From: Panorpa germanica
Taxonomy: Eukaryota > Arthropoda > Insecta > Mecoptera > Panorpidae
Direction: 5' to 3'
Assembly (NCBI GenBank): GCA_963678705.1
Contig: OY783209.1
Span: 13,268,001-13,332,000 of the forward strand
Length of the DNA: 64,000 bases
Notes under the pieces: model-generated
The model's database searches: none
What the model saw: the letters and a program-made list of their open reading frames with translations, nothing else
Told to the model about the DNA's origin: nothing
In this document: positions 45,836-57,683 of the stretch, in pieces
Layout of the letters: the number at the start of each line of letters is the position of its first letter
Position numbering within the stretch: the first letter of the stretch is position 1
Translations under genes and position numbers: made by a program

Positions 45836-48800
45836 TTAAGTTTACTTTTAACTGTAATATTTATACTTCACAAGAAATTACCAACATTAAGAAAGAATCA
45901 TTGAAATCGGAGTAGTATTGACGGGTTCCCTTATTTTTTATGTCGGATTTTTTCAGTGCGGACCAGGAACATAAACTACGAGAAATTCTACTAGGTAAAT
46001 ACAAAATTTACTTAATCAGAGTATTATATTATTAAAATTCAAATATTTGTAAAGATGTTAGAATACATAGTTTATATATAGTTAATATAAGATATATGTA
46101 TATAGATTAATAATATTAATTTGGTTAGACTTACATTTCTGAAAATTTCTTTTGGTATGAAACTGTCGAAATGCAAAATATATTTTTATAATATATAAAT
46201 AGGCAAGTAAGCCTACAGTTTATAATTATTAGCACTGAAATTTAGATATTTCTTTAAAATGAAAGCTTAAAACTTTCTAAAATTTGAAATAAAATTTCGA
46301 TTTTAGAATTTAGTGATATAGTTTAATATCTTACACAAAGAGACTTTCTATTATACTAAAGATATTAAAGTAAAAGAAGGCTGAAAGTTATTTAATACTA
46401 AGCAGTCACTTTTTGAAATCCTAGTTGTGTTTATTATGTTAAAAAGAGAGTAATTTTTGTGACGCTACCTGGCGCTACTCTAATTGTAGGTATAATTAAA
46501 AGCGAACTTTAATATTTTTGCTATTTTTTGAAAGACGACTTAATTTTGTGTATATAGATTAAATATTTAATTACATTGTATGTTTTATTATCTTATTTTT
46601 AATTATTAGAATTGTCATTACCTAATTTATATATTTTTTTTGTTATTTTGTAAAATTTTCTTTGTTAGTTTCGATATTTGCTAAGGCTATTAACTTTTAT
46701 TATATGTTTAGAAATGAATGAAAAAAGACGTAGTTATATACGAGTAAATTTTTAAAGTGTACAAGTAAAGTACTACAACCAAATTATAAAAACATAGCCA
46801 AATATTATCACAATGTATGTATTTATATTATCATTTAAATTCATTTAAAAAAATCGTTAATCTTTTTTTTTAGTAATATTATTCGAAATTCTTCCCCAAA
46901 ATTTCAAATACATTACTAAAAGACAAACTAATTAGACAAACATCAATTAATTTCTATGATAGAAATGTTCCTTTTGTTAACAAGGTCACAGAGAAGCTTT
47001 TTGTGATAGTTGAGCATAGCAAAGTTTATAAGAATACTTTCGTCTAACCTATTTTATTTAAATTCCGATTTATTTGTAAGCAGACAATTCGTTACCTTCT
47101 TGCGCAGTTCTAATGGACCAATGGACCAAGATAAGACTCAGACTGACTGCTTACAACATCTCACAAGGAGTCTACTAGATCTTCATCACTTCATTTTTAC
47201 TGGTTTTTATAGTCACAATTTGTTTTGTATGTAAGGTTTAAAGCATAACGAATAAGTAAGAAATGTGCAAGATTATTAAAAATATTATGAGGATACTGTA
47301 TTTAGTAAAACCATTACATAAAAATAAATACATTGCATATAATCTTCCCCTTTATTATATAGAATATATTTATTTATTATTTAACGTTTTTATTATTAAA
47401 AAAGCAGAAGAAATCACATCTATTGAAAATAGGCTATGAATTTTATATTATTCAAGGAAGTGAGATTTGAATACATAAACCATATAAAAAATTTAATTTC
47501 CACTACAAAATCTTCTTCTCAATCTTCTACTTCTATGGTGCGTATTTATGGTCAAGAGAATATTTTTATGAATATATCTTTTAATTTTTTTGGTCTCTAC
47601 ATCTTATTTAACGGACGACAGATAGTTTCATTTTTAAGCAGTGAATTAAGTTAATCCGACACATTATATATATAGATATATATCAATATATATTAATTTG
47701 TATTTAATACATCATAATTAACAGTTAAGTATATTTCAAAAATTATCCAAAGTTCGAAACCAGTATTTGTTACTTGTATGGCACCTGTGAGACAATAGAT
47801 AAACTAAAATATTTACCAAAGGCACATATGAATTTTTGAATATATGTTTGTAACTTTGAAATATTAAATACAAACATTTGTTCTTATTCTTATATTATAA
47901 TATTATATTGCGTATTTATTAGTTCTAGAATTATTTGGCGTATTAATTCGTTAATTAATTATTATTTATGTGGGTTTTCATCTAGAATTCTAGAAATATA
48001 AGCGCGTGCATTTAAAGATTTTGTAAGTGCTAAATTGGTTTTATTTAAATATTATATGGTTGTCAATTGCATTTTTATTAAAGTATTATTTCATTTTACG
48101 CTAGTAATTAAGATTATATGTATTATATTTTGATTATCTATGAGAAAATATATCAGCAGATATGTTGTCTGGTCGCAGTTAGTGCTGCTTGCAAAAGCTG
48201 ACGCTAGGTTGCAGCACGCTAATACTTTAAATTTAACTGTTTTATTTATTTCAATTCATAAATAAGTTCTGCGACCATAAAATCATACTTTTATATTTAT
48301 TTGTAAAGAAGCGCGATAATATCGCTTTTTTTTAAAGATTTTTTAATATGTTTTTAATGCATTGCGCTTTAGGCTGGTCCCCTAATTAAATGTGTGTGTC
48401 ATGGCGAGTTGACTTGTGTTAGATTCAGCTGTTAATCTTAATTTTATGATTGAGAATTTTTTAATTAATTTCAAGTCACAATAAATAAATCGCTTATTTT
48501 TTAAGAATATTTTACTTTTAAATTTAACTGTCGCATAGTTTTACTTTTCTTGTGAATGTTATGTCTCATTGATTTTTATAATACTTTAAATAGTCAAATA
48601 TTGAGTTGTACGATTCTAAACGAATTTTGTATTTAATAATTTAGAATTTAACTGTAATTATATTCTTTGTTGTAATATGTGAATCCGGTGATTCCTCATT
48701 GAATTCCCCAATTATGTTGGATTAAAAATTAATAGAATAGAATTACATAACACAATAAAATGAAATTATAGTTTCTTTAATTATATATTGAATTAAAATG

Positions 48801-49224
48801 ACTGTTGAAATCACTGAACTCAAAACTTCAATGTATTTAATGTTATAGAATAGTTTTAATGATTCCATAATAATTGTATAATCCTTTGAGACAACAGTTT
48901 AGTTCCTTTTTACAAATGAATGCAATATTGAATTTCATTGAAGTTTTAGAAAAGCTTTTTTTGACGGCTTTTAATGTATTCAACATAAAAGCGGGCTAAA
49001 ATTGAAATAAATTAAAGTAAAACGCTTACTACACGGTTCTGTAATATTTATGTAGCAGATATACTTAGTTATAAGCTATATGTAAATGTTATTATATCGT
49101 TTTATCGGACAAATGTTGTCTCAAAAGCTTTATAAAATCAAATAATAATATTATATTATAAATGGAAATAAAATCAGCTTTTGTTGTCAGTGATGTTTAT
49201 CAAATTGTTTTACTGCATTTAGAT
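45836..49224. other. 3.4-kb AT-rich stretch without recognised genes
   Basis: Mostly A and T, with short chance frames only. Part is likely 3' UTR of the minus-strand gene ending at 49225. One AATATTTATGTAGCAGAT motif lies at about 49043. No transposon ends recognised. Confidence 0.45.
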
Positions 49225-51672
49225 TTATGCTTTTGCTTCTTGTACTTCGACAGTAACACTTTCTAGTACTGGAGGAATAGACGGTACTCCCATGCCATGA
49301 TGATTATTGACTCCTGGACCAGTGGGACTTTTATTTGAACGCGTTGAAGCTGCAGAGGCGTTGCTACTTCCTCGAGAACCACGACGTGAACCAGCTGTAA
49401 AAGAATATGTATTAAAGGTATTTATAATAATTAAAAAAGTTCTGGGGGTCTAATTAATTAATACGTAATAGAAAGGTATGTGTGGTATAAAGTGTCACCT
49501 GATACATATGCAACAATTGTTACTCTACTTCACTTTAAGAGAAGGATTTGTCACGTTACTGTTTATCATGCTATTGAGGCCGTCACTAGGGCTTCTGGAC
49601 ACGACCAGACCCGGACCTAAATCCGTCGGGTTTTGGCAATAAACCAGAACCCGGGACTCGGGTAGAAAAATCGATGGATCCGGGACTGAATGATTTTGCT
49701 GGTGTAAATGCAAAATAAAATAAAACCCAATGCGCGCCGCTCGAACTACATAGCCCAAAAATTTAAAATATTTCTTAAATATTTATTTATATACCTATAT
49801 ATATATTAAATACGATAGTACCGTTACTAAACAAATAAATCATAAAGTTTAGTAAAGGATTAGCATAAAGAATTATATATTAAAAAGGATAGAACTACTA
49901 TGATGTCGAGACGACTACCAGACACAAGACCAATAAAAAGAAAGAACTAACAGGATTAAAGTAATTTAAGTAGCTATTTAAATGAAAAAAAATTCTTAAA
50001 AACTTGCATCAATCTACAACTAGTTCAATTATCCTAATCGATTGTAAGTATTGGTCTAATTATTAACAGGTAACATTAAAAGTTTAGCTACGTAGCTAAT
50101 GAATAGACTTTTCGCGAAGTTGGCAGTCTATTCCACAGGAAACTTATATATGTTAGTAGATAACGATGAAAAGATATTATCAATGGAATATAATAGAATT
50201 CAATTTAATTTAAAAAAAAAGCGGAAAAACCTGTTGTGAGTGCTGTTATAGAGGCTTAGGATTTTGGAAAATTGAAGCAGGAGTTTATCCTTTTTAGGAA
50301 TACAAAAAAAGAACGTTACACCTAGAGAAGTTTTATGCCGCGCTATGCACGGTCGAACCAACTTCGACGGATAATGAAAGAACATTCTCGGTGTCTGCAA
50401 ATTTTTGCACCAAACTTAGATCGTCATTGCGGGATAAGTCTTTAAATGCTTGGTCTTTCTTAAATATCAGTATATTACAGATAGTAAAGTAAAATAAGTT
50501 GTAAAATTGTTATGTAATTACTTAAATAATAAATGAATTGCGATTATTACTTGAAAATTTAGATGCTTTTTATATTTTTCTAAATTTCGGACCAGATCGG
50601 ACCCGGATTCGTCGGGTTTATAAAATATTGGACCCGGATCCAGCGGGTATTAAAAGCCCGGGGTTTTGAGAAGCCCTAGCCGTCACTAATTATTAAAATT
50701 AATTATTTATTTTTCGTAAAGTTAGTAGAGTTTCAATGAAGATTACGGTTTGTCAAAACAACATCTCATAACTGCAAACGCTGCTGGTGTGTATTACGGA
50801 AATGACAAATTAAATATTCTTTGAGTATAGGAATAATCTGATTATGAGTTCTAGATGATATGAGTTCAGCAAATTTAAAAAATTAAACGTGTATTGGTTT
50901 TTAGGAAGGTTATAGTCTTCTTTTCACCTACACGCGCGTGCATTATCAATATATTTAATAATTAATTTAGCAAATAAACAATAAATAATTCAGTTTTAAT
51001 TACACATTTCAAACAATCAGTATTGTTCTATTGTTATTGATGTAACTGGAGCTATATTTATATTGTTATTATCGTAAAAAGTTACTGGAAGTGTTGACGA
51101 TGCATTGTCCAGCGATTCTTATTACTGGATATAATATAATTCTTACTATTTTACAGCTAAAATGTTTAAGTTTATGGAAAATTTAAAAACAAATGGAAAA
51201 ATTTGACATTTACCTTATATGTATTTTAACAAATAAAATTGTATACAATTAATGAACATTCTATTTACGTTAAATACTGCTATAAGGTTTCTAGGGTCAC
51301 AGAGGCTACTAAACTATGCATTTTAATGCTATCACACTTGCCAGAAGCAAATATTTAACAAAGCAACCCTCTAAATTCTAACCTAAAGATCTACAGAGAG
51401 TTTATTTTATTCTACGTTTAACTCAAATTTCTAAAAACTGATTTTTTTCAATCTTAGAAGTGGTTTTTTGTCTCGTACCTAACCTACCTTGCGACGTAGG
51501 TGAATGGGGCCTTAATGAAGCCATACTGGGTTGTCTGGAAGGACCCCTAGCGGAGCCCCTGGAACCCCGACGTTCTGCGCCGTGTAAAAGCTTTCCATCA
51601 CGAAGTAGCGAGACATTCATTAATCGAGGATTGGGTGTGTTGAAAATGGTTCGATTCTCACGCCAACGAGCT
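49225..51672 (-). CDS. C-terminal two exons of an unrecognised gene with Arg/Ser-rich tail
   Basis: Exons 51488-51672 and 49225-49394 on the minus strand, joined in phase (CAAG|GTAGGT to CAG|CTGG). The 119 codons read ARWRENRTIFNTPNPRLMNV, then an Arg/Gly/Ser-rich segment (RRGSRGSARG, SRRGSRGSSN), and end VTVEVQEAKA. Upstream exons, needing two more bases of phase, were not found within the window. The basic Ser-rich composition fits a phosphorylated cytoplasmic tail of a receptor or channel. That is inference; I do not recognise the protein. The single intron carries a whole hAT element (49587-50678). Confidence 0.6.
49587..50678 (+). mobile_element. Decayed hAT transposon with perfect 8-bp target duplication
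   Basis: GCCGTCAC flanks both sides (49579-49586 and 50679-50686). The TIR is TAGGGCTTCT. Subterminal regions hold repeated GACCCGGA and CGTCGGGTTT motifs near both ends. At 50322-50492 (+) a frame reads the C-terminal hAT dimerisation segment (EPTSTDNERTFSVSANFC, then LRSSLRDKSLNA); the rest of the transposase is gone. 1,092 bp, inside an intron of the minus-strand gene. Confidence 0.9.
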
Positions 51673-51689
51673 CTGAAACAGATTATACA

Positions 51690-51935
51690 TTTATTACACA
51701 AATTCAATTATGTCCGGTCAGGAGTGCCGAATTTGGAGATCAGGAGGCCCTGGGGCAACGAAAGAGAGGAGGCTCCTAATTATTTTCCTAATTAGGTAAA
51801 AATGCTGTTTGAAAAAAAGCGGAAAAGTTGCTGACCCGTCGAAATTTGGATATTTCGTTTTATTTCTATGGTGGAGGACCCGGGCGATAGCCCCGCCTGC
51901 CGGCCACAATTGTTGGGAGTTACTTAATTAAATAA
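51690..51935. other. GC-rich island of unknown origin
   Basis: Noticeably richer in G and C than its surroundings (GGAGGCCCTGGGGCAACG, GACCCGGGCGATAGCCCC). No open frame or repeat partner in the window. It may be a transposon end or an exon I could not place. Confidence 0.35.
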
Positions 51936-52041
51936 GTGAGGTTATATCCTTGGATATAGTAGAATCTTACAAGTAAATTAAATATAATACAAATTAATAT
52001 CTATTAGGTATAATATACATAGATTATTAATGGGGTGAGAA

Positions 52042-52234
52042 CCATGCATTTCACGTCATACAAATATGGCCGACCATTTCTAACGCTAAAACTACAATTC
52101 AAACTTTTATTTGCTATATCTCTGTCAATATTTAGATATTTAATAAAATAGACACGCTAATACACATTTATTAACATCAATGTTAATCAACAATTGAAAA
52201 ATCGACCACTAAAAAATGAGGACACAAGCCCATT
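52042..52234 (-). mobile_element. GGGCTTGTGTCC MITE, copy G (terminal 190 bp)
   Basis: Keeps one end, from TGCATTTCACGTCATACAAA to GGACACAAGCCCATT, in reverse orientation. The other two thirds are absent. Confidence 0.8.
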
Positions 52235-52434
52235 AGATACTAAACGTAAAGTTGATATTAAATTTCCAGATTCAGAATCATAACCTCTTAAAGATAGATT
52301 GCATGATGCTAAAGTAATTATAAAATTAATTGTACGCGTCCTACTTCTTGTCAGAAAGTTATTCTACTATTGATTTCACTTTGCAATAAAGTATCGATGA
52401 TATTTTCTTGTAACTAATTATTATAAGATAGAGA

Positions 52435-52720
52435 TTAGAGCATTAATATGCTGCTGTGAGTTTTCATGGTCAGATATACTCGTACATTGTGTAAAATTGC
52501 TTCTAACGGAAACACCGTTAACCCATGCGAGAGAAGTGAAAACTTCTTTAGGTACATTGGGCACTTTTTTATGATATGATTCTTTTCTCGGGAAGTACGG
52601 CCTAATAGTTTAAATAAGATTGTGGATAACATTTTACAAATATTTGCTTACACACGTTTAGGGCCCTTGTAACCCGGGGGCCCTGTATCATTGATACGGC
52701 GGTAGCTACTCCTTTGGACA
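52435..52720 (-). mobile_element. Fragment of ZMYM1-like hAT transposon (N-terminal part)
   Basis: The minus strand from 52632 reads MLSTILFKLLGRTSREK, matching 57605 downward, then continues one frame over as the TTF-type region of hAT/ZMYM1-like transposases (VPKEVFTSLAWVNGVS). The outer GC-rich part (GGGGGCCCTGTATCATTGAT near 52677) is shared with the right end of the 56754-57683 element. Frameshifted and truncated. Confidence 0.75.
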
Positions 52721-52969
52721 TTAACAATTAAAATAAGTCATTTTTTACCATTTAATTATAGAAACATAAAAGAACAGCCCCTGTGTACAACTCACGTTAT
52801 ATACGAATATGTATGTATCCCACTACGGCCAGGAACTATGTGACTCTATATATGATATATGAAATACATACAGTGGTGTATTAATAAACATTAAAACACA
52901 AGTTTGTTCTTATGATAAAATCTATTAAAAGCGGCTACACCCTACTAACCAGAGACATTTAATTTAATA

Positions 52970-53575
52970 TTATTATTATTATTATTTTTAACGTTTTTGC
53001 CATTTGGCACTACATTCTTGTGCCTTAACTGATTTATTTACATGTTATTGTGCTTAATTCAATTTGTAATTAATAAAATATATATAATTAAATATATATA
53101 AATAAATATAATATACTTAATATATAAAATTCCTTATAAAAATAAAAACAAAACTGCTACTGCTACTGCTTCGCTCTTCCTGCTACTGTCCCTCCTATTT
53201 CTACTCTGCCATTCCTCTTTCCTAGTTTTTTTTTCTTTCTCTATATCCATCATCCACCTTTTCCCTTCACTTTCGGCATTACATTCTTCTGCCTTAAACA
53301 GATTTAAAAAGCTTCACTCTTCCTTCTTCTAATTATTTCTGCCATCCATCTGTTCCCTTCCTTGCCCTCTTTTAAGAGCTGCCCAATATTCATCTCATTC
53401 CCTACTTTTTCCTTACAATCAAACTTAATGTGCTCCAGTGTTTCGTCCTCCGTTCCGCACACTCTACACATTCTTTCCTCACTACTTTCCCAGTATCTGT
53501 TTCCTTTTTCCTCATTTCCCAATCTAATCCTTGCTGTCCTTCTTATGTTTTTATTTAATTTAATTTAATAAAGAG
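52970..53575 (-). mobile_element. LINE 3' end remnant (reverse)
   Basis: Minus-strand 53522-53304 reads an open C-terminal segment with the intact knuckle CRVCGTEDETLEHIKFDC. The (ATT)n tail is at 52970-52986. It is the best-preserved of the four LINE pieces; the 5' end is truncated at about 53570. Confidence 0.8.
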
Positions 53576-54110
53576 CTATTAAGAAGCATAACCATATAAA
53601 TTCTTTTCAATAAAAACAATTGATACAAATATTTAATTCTGTGCAAATATTCAAGATAAAAATGATGTCGTTGACTCATGGGATATTTCACAACATGATC
53701 AGCTGGTCTACAACTACAGTTGTCGAACGCTTGTTTATTCTAGAGGTTTGTCAAGGAGTGGTGCGGGTGCGGCGGCCGGCGTTTCATTCTAGTGCCAGAC
53801 GCTTTGCTGTCCGTCTCGACGTCCCCTGATTCGCAGCAGGCGTCAACTCATGCGTTGTTGCCATGTGGTTTTGACATTTTAATCAGCTGGTGATAGTTAC
53901 GTCAGAAACGAATGACACATCTCCCATAATATTGGGAGGATACACGCTGTATAACGACAAGATATAACTTGTTATCAACTTGATAAAGAACACAGAAAAA
54001 CAACATAATTAAATGATGAAATAGTAATCAAAGAAAAGGAATATTCATCAACACACTACAATACAATACAAATTTTAATTGAATTTTTTACAACTGTACT
54101 AAAAACTTTT
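53576..54110. other. Intergenic with a GC-rich patch at 53750-53870
   Basis: The patch GTGCGGGTGCGGCGGCCGGC and its CpG-rich surroundings stand out from the AT-rich background. It could be a promoter or 5' exon of the minus-strand gene downstream of it. No splice partner was proven. Confidence 0.3.
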
Positions 54111-54240
54111 AACCCGGTCAAATTAAACGATAAAATAAGGGTAGATTAGCTATAATTCGTATAGGGCTGTAAGTTGATATACACCTTGCGGACATTATTA
54201 TAAATAAAATACTAAAAGTCCTCACCGATCGCACATCTGC
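54111..54240. mobile_element. CCCGGTC MITE, second copy lacking its right end
   Basis: Starts AACCCGGTCAAATTAAACG and runs in register with 18870-19000, including AAGTCCTCACCGATCGCACA. It ends before the TTTGACCGGG repeat. Confidence 0.75.
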
Positions 54241-54364
54241 ATTAAAAATTCATGGTCAAAGATCAATAAAAATAGTTTTTCCAATTTTTTCGGTAAGTTT
54301 TATCATAAAAATAGATCAGACAAAAGTTGAAGATCATGAAATTATCTACAAAAATTGTTCTTTT

Positions 54365-54915
54365 TTTTTCTTTAATTATTAAAGGGATTCAACGTTGGAC
54401 AACATTCCAACTGCATGTGACATCACAACCGCTAGTTGCTATCTCTTTTGTACAACAGAACGTAAAAGAAATAGTATATTCAAGATAGAACTCTGGCAAG
54501 TTTACAGGTTACCAACCTTACAGCTCATAAATCTCTGCTTGTATATCAAAATATCAAATATTATTTACAGCTATTGCAAGGAACAATAAAATTTCAATAT
54601 TATGTCTGCCGTAACAGGGTTAAATAAAATAAAAACTTATTATTCTTTGACTTGACTTGACTTGACCAACAGCTACAAAACATTACCATAGCACTGACCT
54701 ACTCAACAAATAACTGACGTTAAAATGCATTTCACGTCATACAAATATGGCCGACCATTTCTAGAGCTAAAACTACAATTCAAATTTTTAATTACTATAT
54801 CTCCGTCAACATTTAGATATTTAATAAAGTAGACACGCCAATACACATTTATTAACATCAATTTCAATCAACAATTGAAAAAACGACCACTAAAAAATGA
54901 GGACACAAGCCCATT
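54365..54915 (-). mobile_element. GGGCTTGTGTCC MITE, copy H (one end missing)
   Basis: Reverse orientation. It begins within TTTAATTATTAAAGGGATTC and keeps the GGACACAAGCCCATT end at 54915. Confidence 0.8.
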
Positions 54916-55294
54916 ACAATTTACTTTTTAGTTTGTGACCAACCGTGAACCCTACGATCACGTCTCCGAGTTTCCCGTTACTTGTTAAGTAACAAGGTCC
55001 GTCAAGTCATTATTATCAGGTGGGGATTCACCTGTTACTTTACTAGGAATTGATTTGATGTCTTGCAAACAGGTACCCAGGCACAAATCAAATGCAAATA
55101 GCTAAGGACTCGATTTGCATCTTTTGAAGGGACCGGAAATATTGCTTGATAGTAATGATGTTCGAAAACTACGTAGGACTAAACCTTCGAACCTAGTAAT
55201 CTAATCATGTAGAATTGTTCATTGGAGCAATCTCTACCACACCGTGTAATTATAGTATAAAATGTAAGCCACTAGATAAGTGTATCTATACATA
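54916..55294. other. Spacer between two MITE copies
   Basis: No gene recognised. It is somewhat less AT-rich than the flanks. Confidence 0.35.
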
Positions 55295-55923
55295 GTAAGC
55301 TTGTGTCCTTAGTCTTAATATCTATAAATGTGTACTATATATTGATAAAGTGGATTACTAGAACCTCAAATGTCCAATTATATTTTAATAACTCCTTTAT
55401 ATGTTAAGAGATATTAACAATTAAAAAAGTCATTTTGTCTCTTTAATTATTAAAGGGATTCAACGTTGTAGAAGATTCCAAGACATGTGACCTCACATCG
55501 ACTATATTGCTATCTCTTTTATACAACAGAGCGTAAAAGAGATATATTCTTGACAGAACTCTGACAAGTTTACAAGTTACTAAACTTACAGCTCATAAAT
55601 CTCAGCTATATATATTTATATATCAAAATATCAAATATTATTTACAGCTATTTCAAGGAACAATAAAATTCCAATATTATGTCTGCCGTAAAAGGGGAAA
55701 TAAAATAAAAACTTATTATTCTTTGACTTGACTTGATTATTTCGACTACCAACATCTACAAAACATTATCACAACACGGACCTAATCAACAAATAACTGA
55801 CGTATAAAATGCCTTTCATTTAGATATTTAATAAAAATAGACACGCCAATATACATTTATTAACATCAATTTCAATCAACAATTGAAAAATCGACCACTA
55901 AAAAATGAGTACACAAGTCCGTT
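55295..55923 (-). mobile_element. GGGCTTGTGTCC MITE, copy I (reverse)
   Basis: Nearly complete. Its ends are mutated (GTAAGCTTGTGTCC and ACACAAGTCCGTT). The internal hairpin is present. A deletion of about 100 bp removes the GTCATACAAATATGGCCGAC block. Confidence 0.8.
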
Positions 55924-56753
55924 GTAGTATTATAGAAAATTAAAAAAATTAAAAAAAAAACAGGAAATAATTAAACAATTAAAATTAATTTTCGAATATT
56001 TGTTCTTTACATTTTTATTTAATTTTTGACCTATATTTGAAAAAGGCCTGAAGGCAATTTTGACGAGATACAATTGATTTTGGCGTACCAATTGTAACAA
56101 GGTAGCTAATCTAGCTGTGGTGGTCCCGAACGTATCAGGTTGAAGAGAGATTATAGTATTGTGCATTCAAATTTGTTAAAATTGAAATTTGAAACAAAAA
56201 TACTCCATTTCTGAGGATAATACTTCACCGACCGGTCGGTATACTTAACCGACCGTAACAGAATGTGTTGACCAACCAAAGACAGTCTTGTCTGTAGCGT
56301 GCGCTTAGTCTTATAAGACTATATTAAAAATTCTCAGAAGGCCTAGGTCAACACTTAATCTCCATCTGTAGTATCAGTAATTTATTACTACACTGTTTGC
56401 AGAGCTGCTGAGAATCTGAGATGACGATGCCCTCACGGTATCGTTACCACAGGTTGTGAAATACAACAAAAAAACATTATGTAATATTTGAAAATAATTA
56501 CACAAAAGCATGCTGTGCCTTGATAGTACAGAAACAAGTTGGTACTCGAGTTGTATAACCTGTAGAGTATTTGCTACACGTGCATGTGGTCATATCAGTT
56601 TGATTACGACATTGGCAGATTAGGAAATAGATATTATCAGATTTTTAATTAGGATAATTCAATCGATTGCTTTTACTCGATGCCTTGAACTTTGGAAGTA
56701 AAATTGTACATAGTAATTATCAAATTTATAGACATACAAGTATATGAAATATA
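55924..56753. other. Intergenic
   Basis: No gene recognised. It contains a perfect 14-bp palindrome ACCGACCGGTCGGT at 56227-56240. Confidence 0.4.
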
Positions 56754-57683
56754 CAGTGGTGTAGCGTGCCTTAGACGGGCCCTGTATGAAAATTTGTTGG
56801 GGGCCCAAATGATGGGTAAAGATTTTTCACAAAAGGAACAAAAACGCTCGCATTGAATTAAAATAATTATATATTGATTATACGTTATTACTTACAATTA
56901 ATACTCTTAGGAACTAAACTAGCCATACAATTCAAATCAAATATACACTTTTCTTGCTTTTTGTTCGGCGAATCATTCATAGCTGAAGACGATTTCAGTT
57001 TTTCTAAATTTTCTGCCTCTATAGACAATAGTGATAAGTCTGATAGCTTTTCCTGTCCCATACAAGTCCTTAGATAATTTTTTATCAGTTTTAATTTCGA
57101 AAAACTTCAATCAGCTGTTGCAGTTATAACCGGAAGGGTCAAGAATAGAAAGCATGCTGTTATTACTTCCGGAAAACTAGATACAAGACTACTGAATTTT
57201 ATCAGTAATATTTCCATGAGTTTCTTAATGGAATGAATTTTCTGAATTTCAGATTTTAAGCATGTTTTCAAAGCAATGAATTGTTCATAAAGATCAATTG
57301 ACATGTCTTTACTGTATTTAGCAGACAATTTTTCGGCATACTTTTTTATTTTTTGGTTTGAAAAAGATAAACAGTTTCGGTAATACTTCGAACATATTAC
57401 TTAGGTCACAGAGGCTCTGAAATATTTGTTTAGTTTGAGAAATTAATATACCTAAACAGCAAATAGTACACATTGACTTTGAAGTACGATTCCAGGTCTG
57501 AAATTCTCTCATCTTCTGATAACTCACGTTGGGCACTTTTTTATGATATAATTTTTTTTCTCGGGAAGTACGGCCTAAGAGTTTTAGTGAGATTGTGGAT
57601 AACATTTTACGAATTTTTGGGGCACCTTAGACCGGGGCCCTCGTATCATTGATACGGCTGATACGGCGGTAACAACGCCCCTG
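56754..57683 (-). mobile_element. Decayed ZMYM1-like hAT transposon
   Basis: The ends are CAGTGGTGTAGCG and, inverted, CAGGGGCGTTGTTACCG. They are flanked by GAAATATA and GCAATATA (7 of 8 bases identical). The minus strand holds the N-terminal start (MLSTISLKLLGRTSREKK, from 57605) and the C-terminal hAT segment with FLTLPVITATAD. A stop codon follows where the family has Glu-Arg-Ser. The middle is deleted. This is a dead internally deleted copy. Confidence 0.85.
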
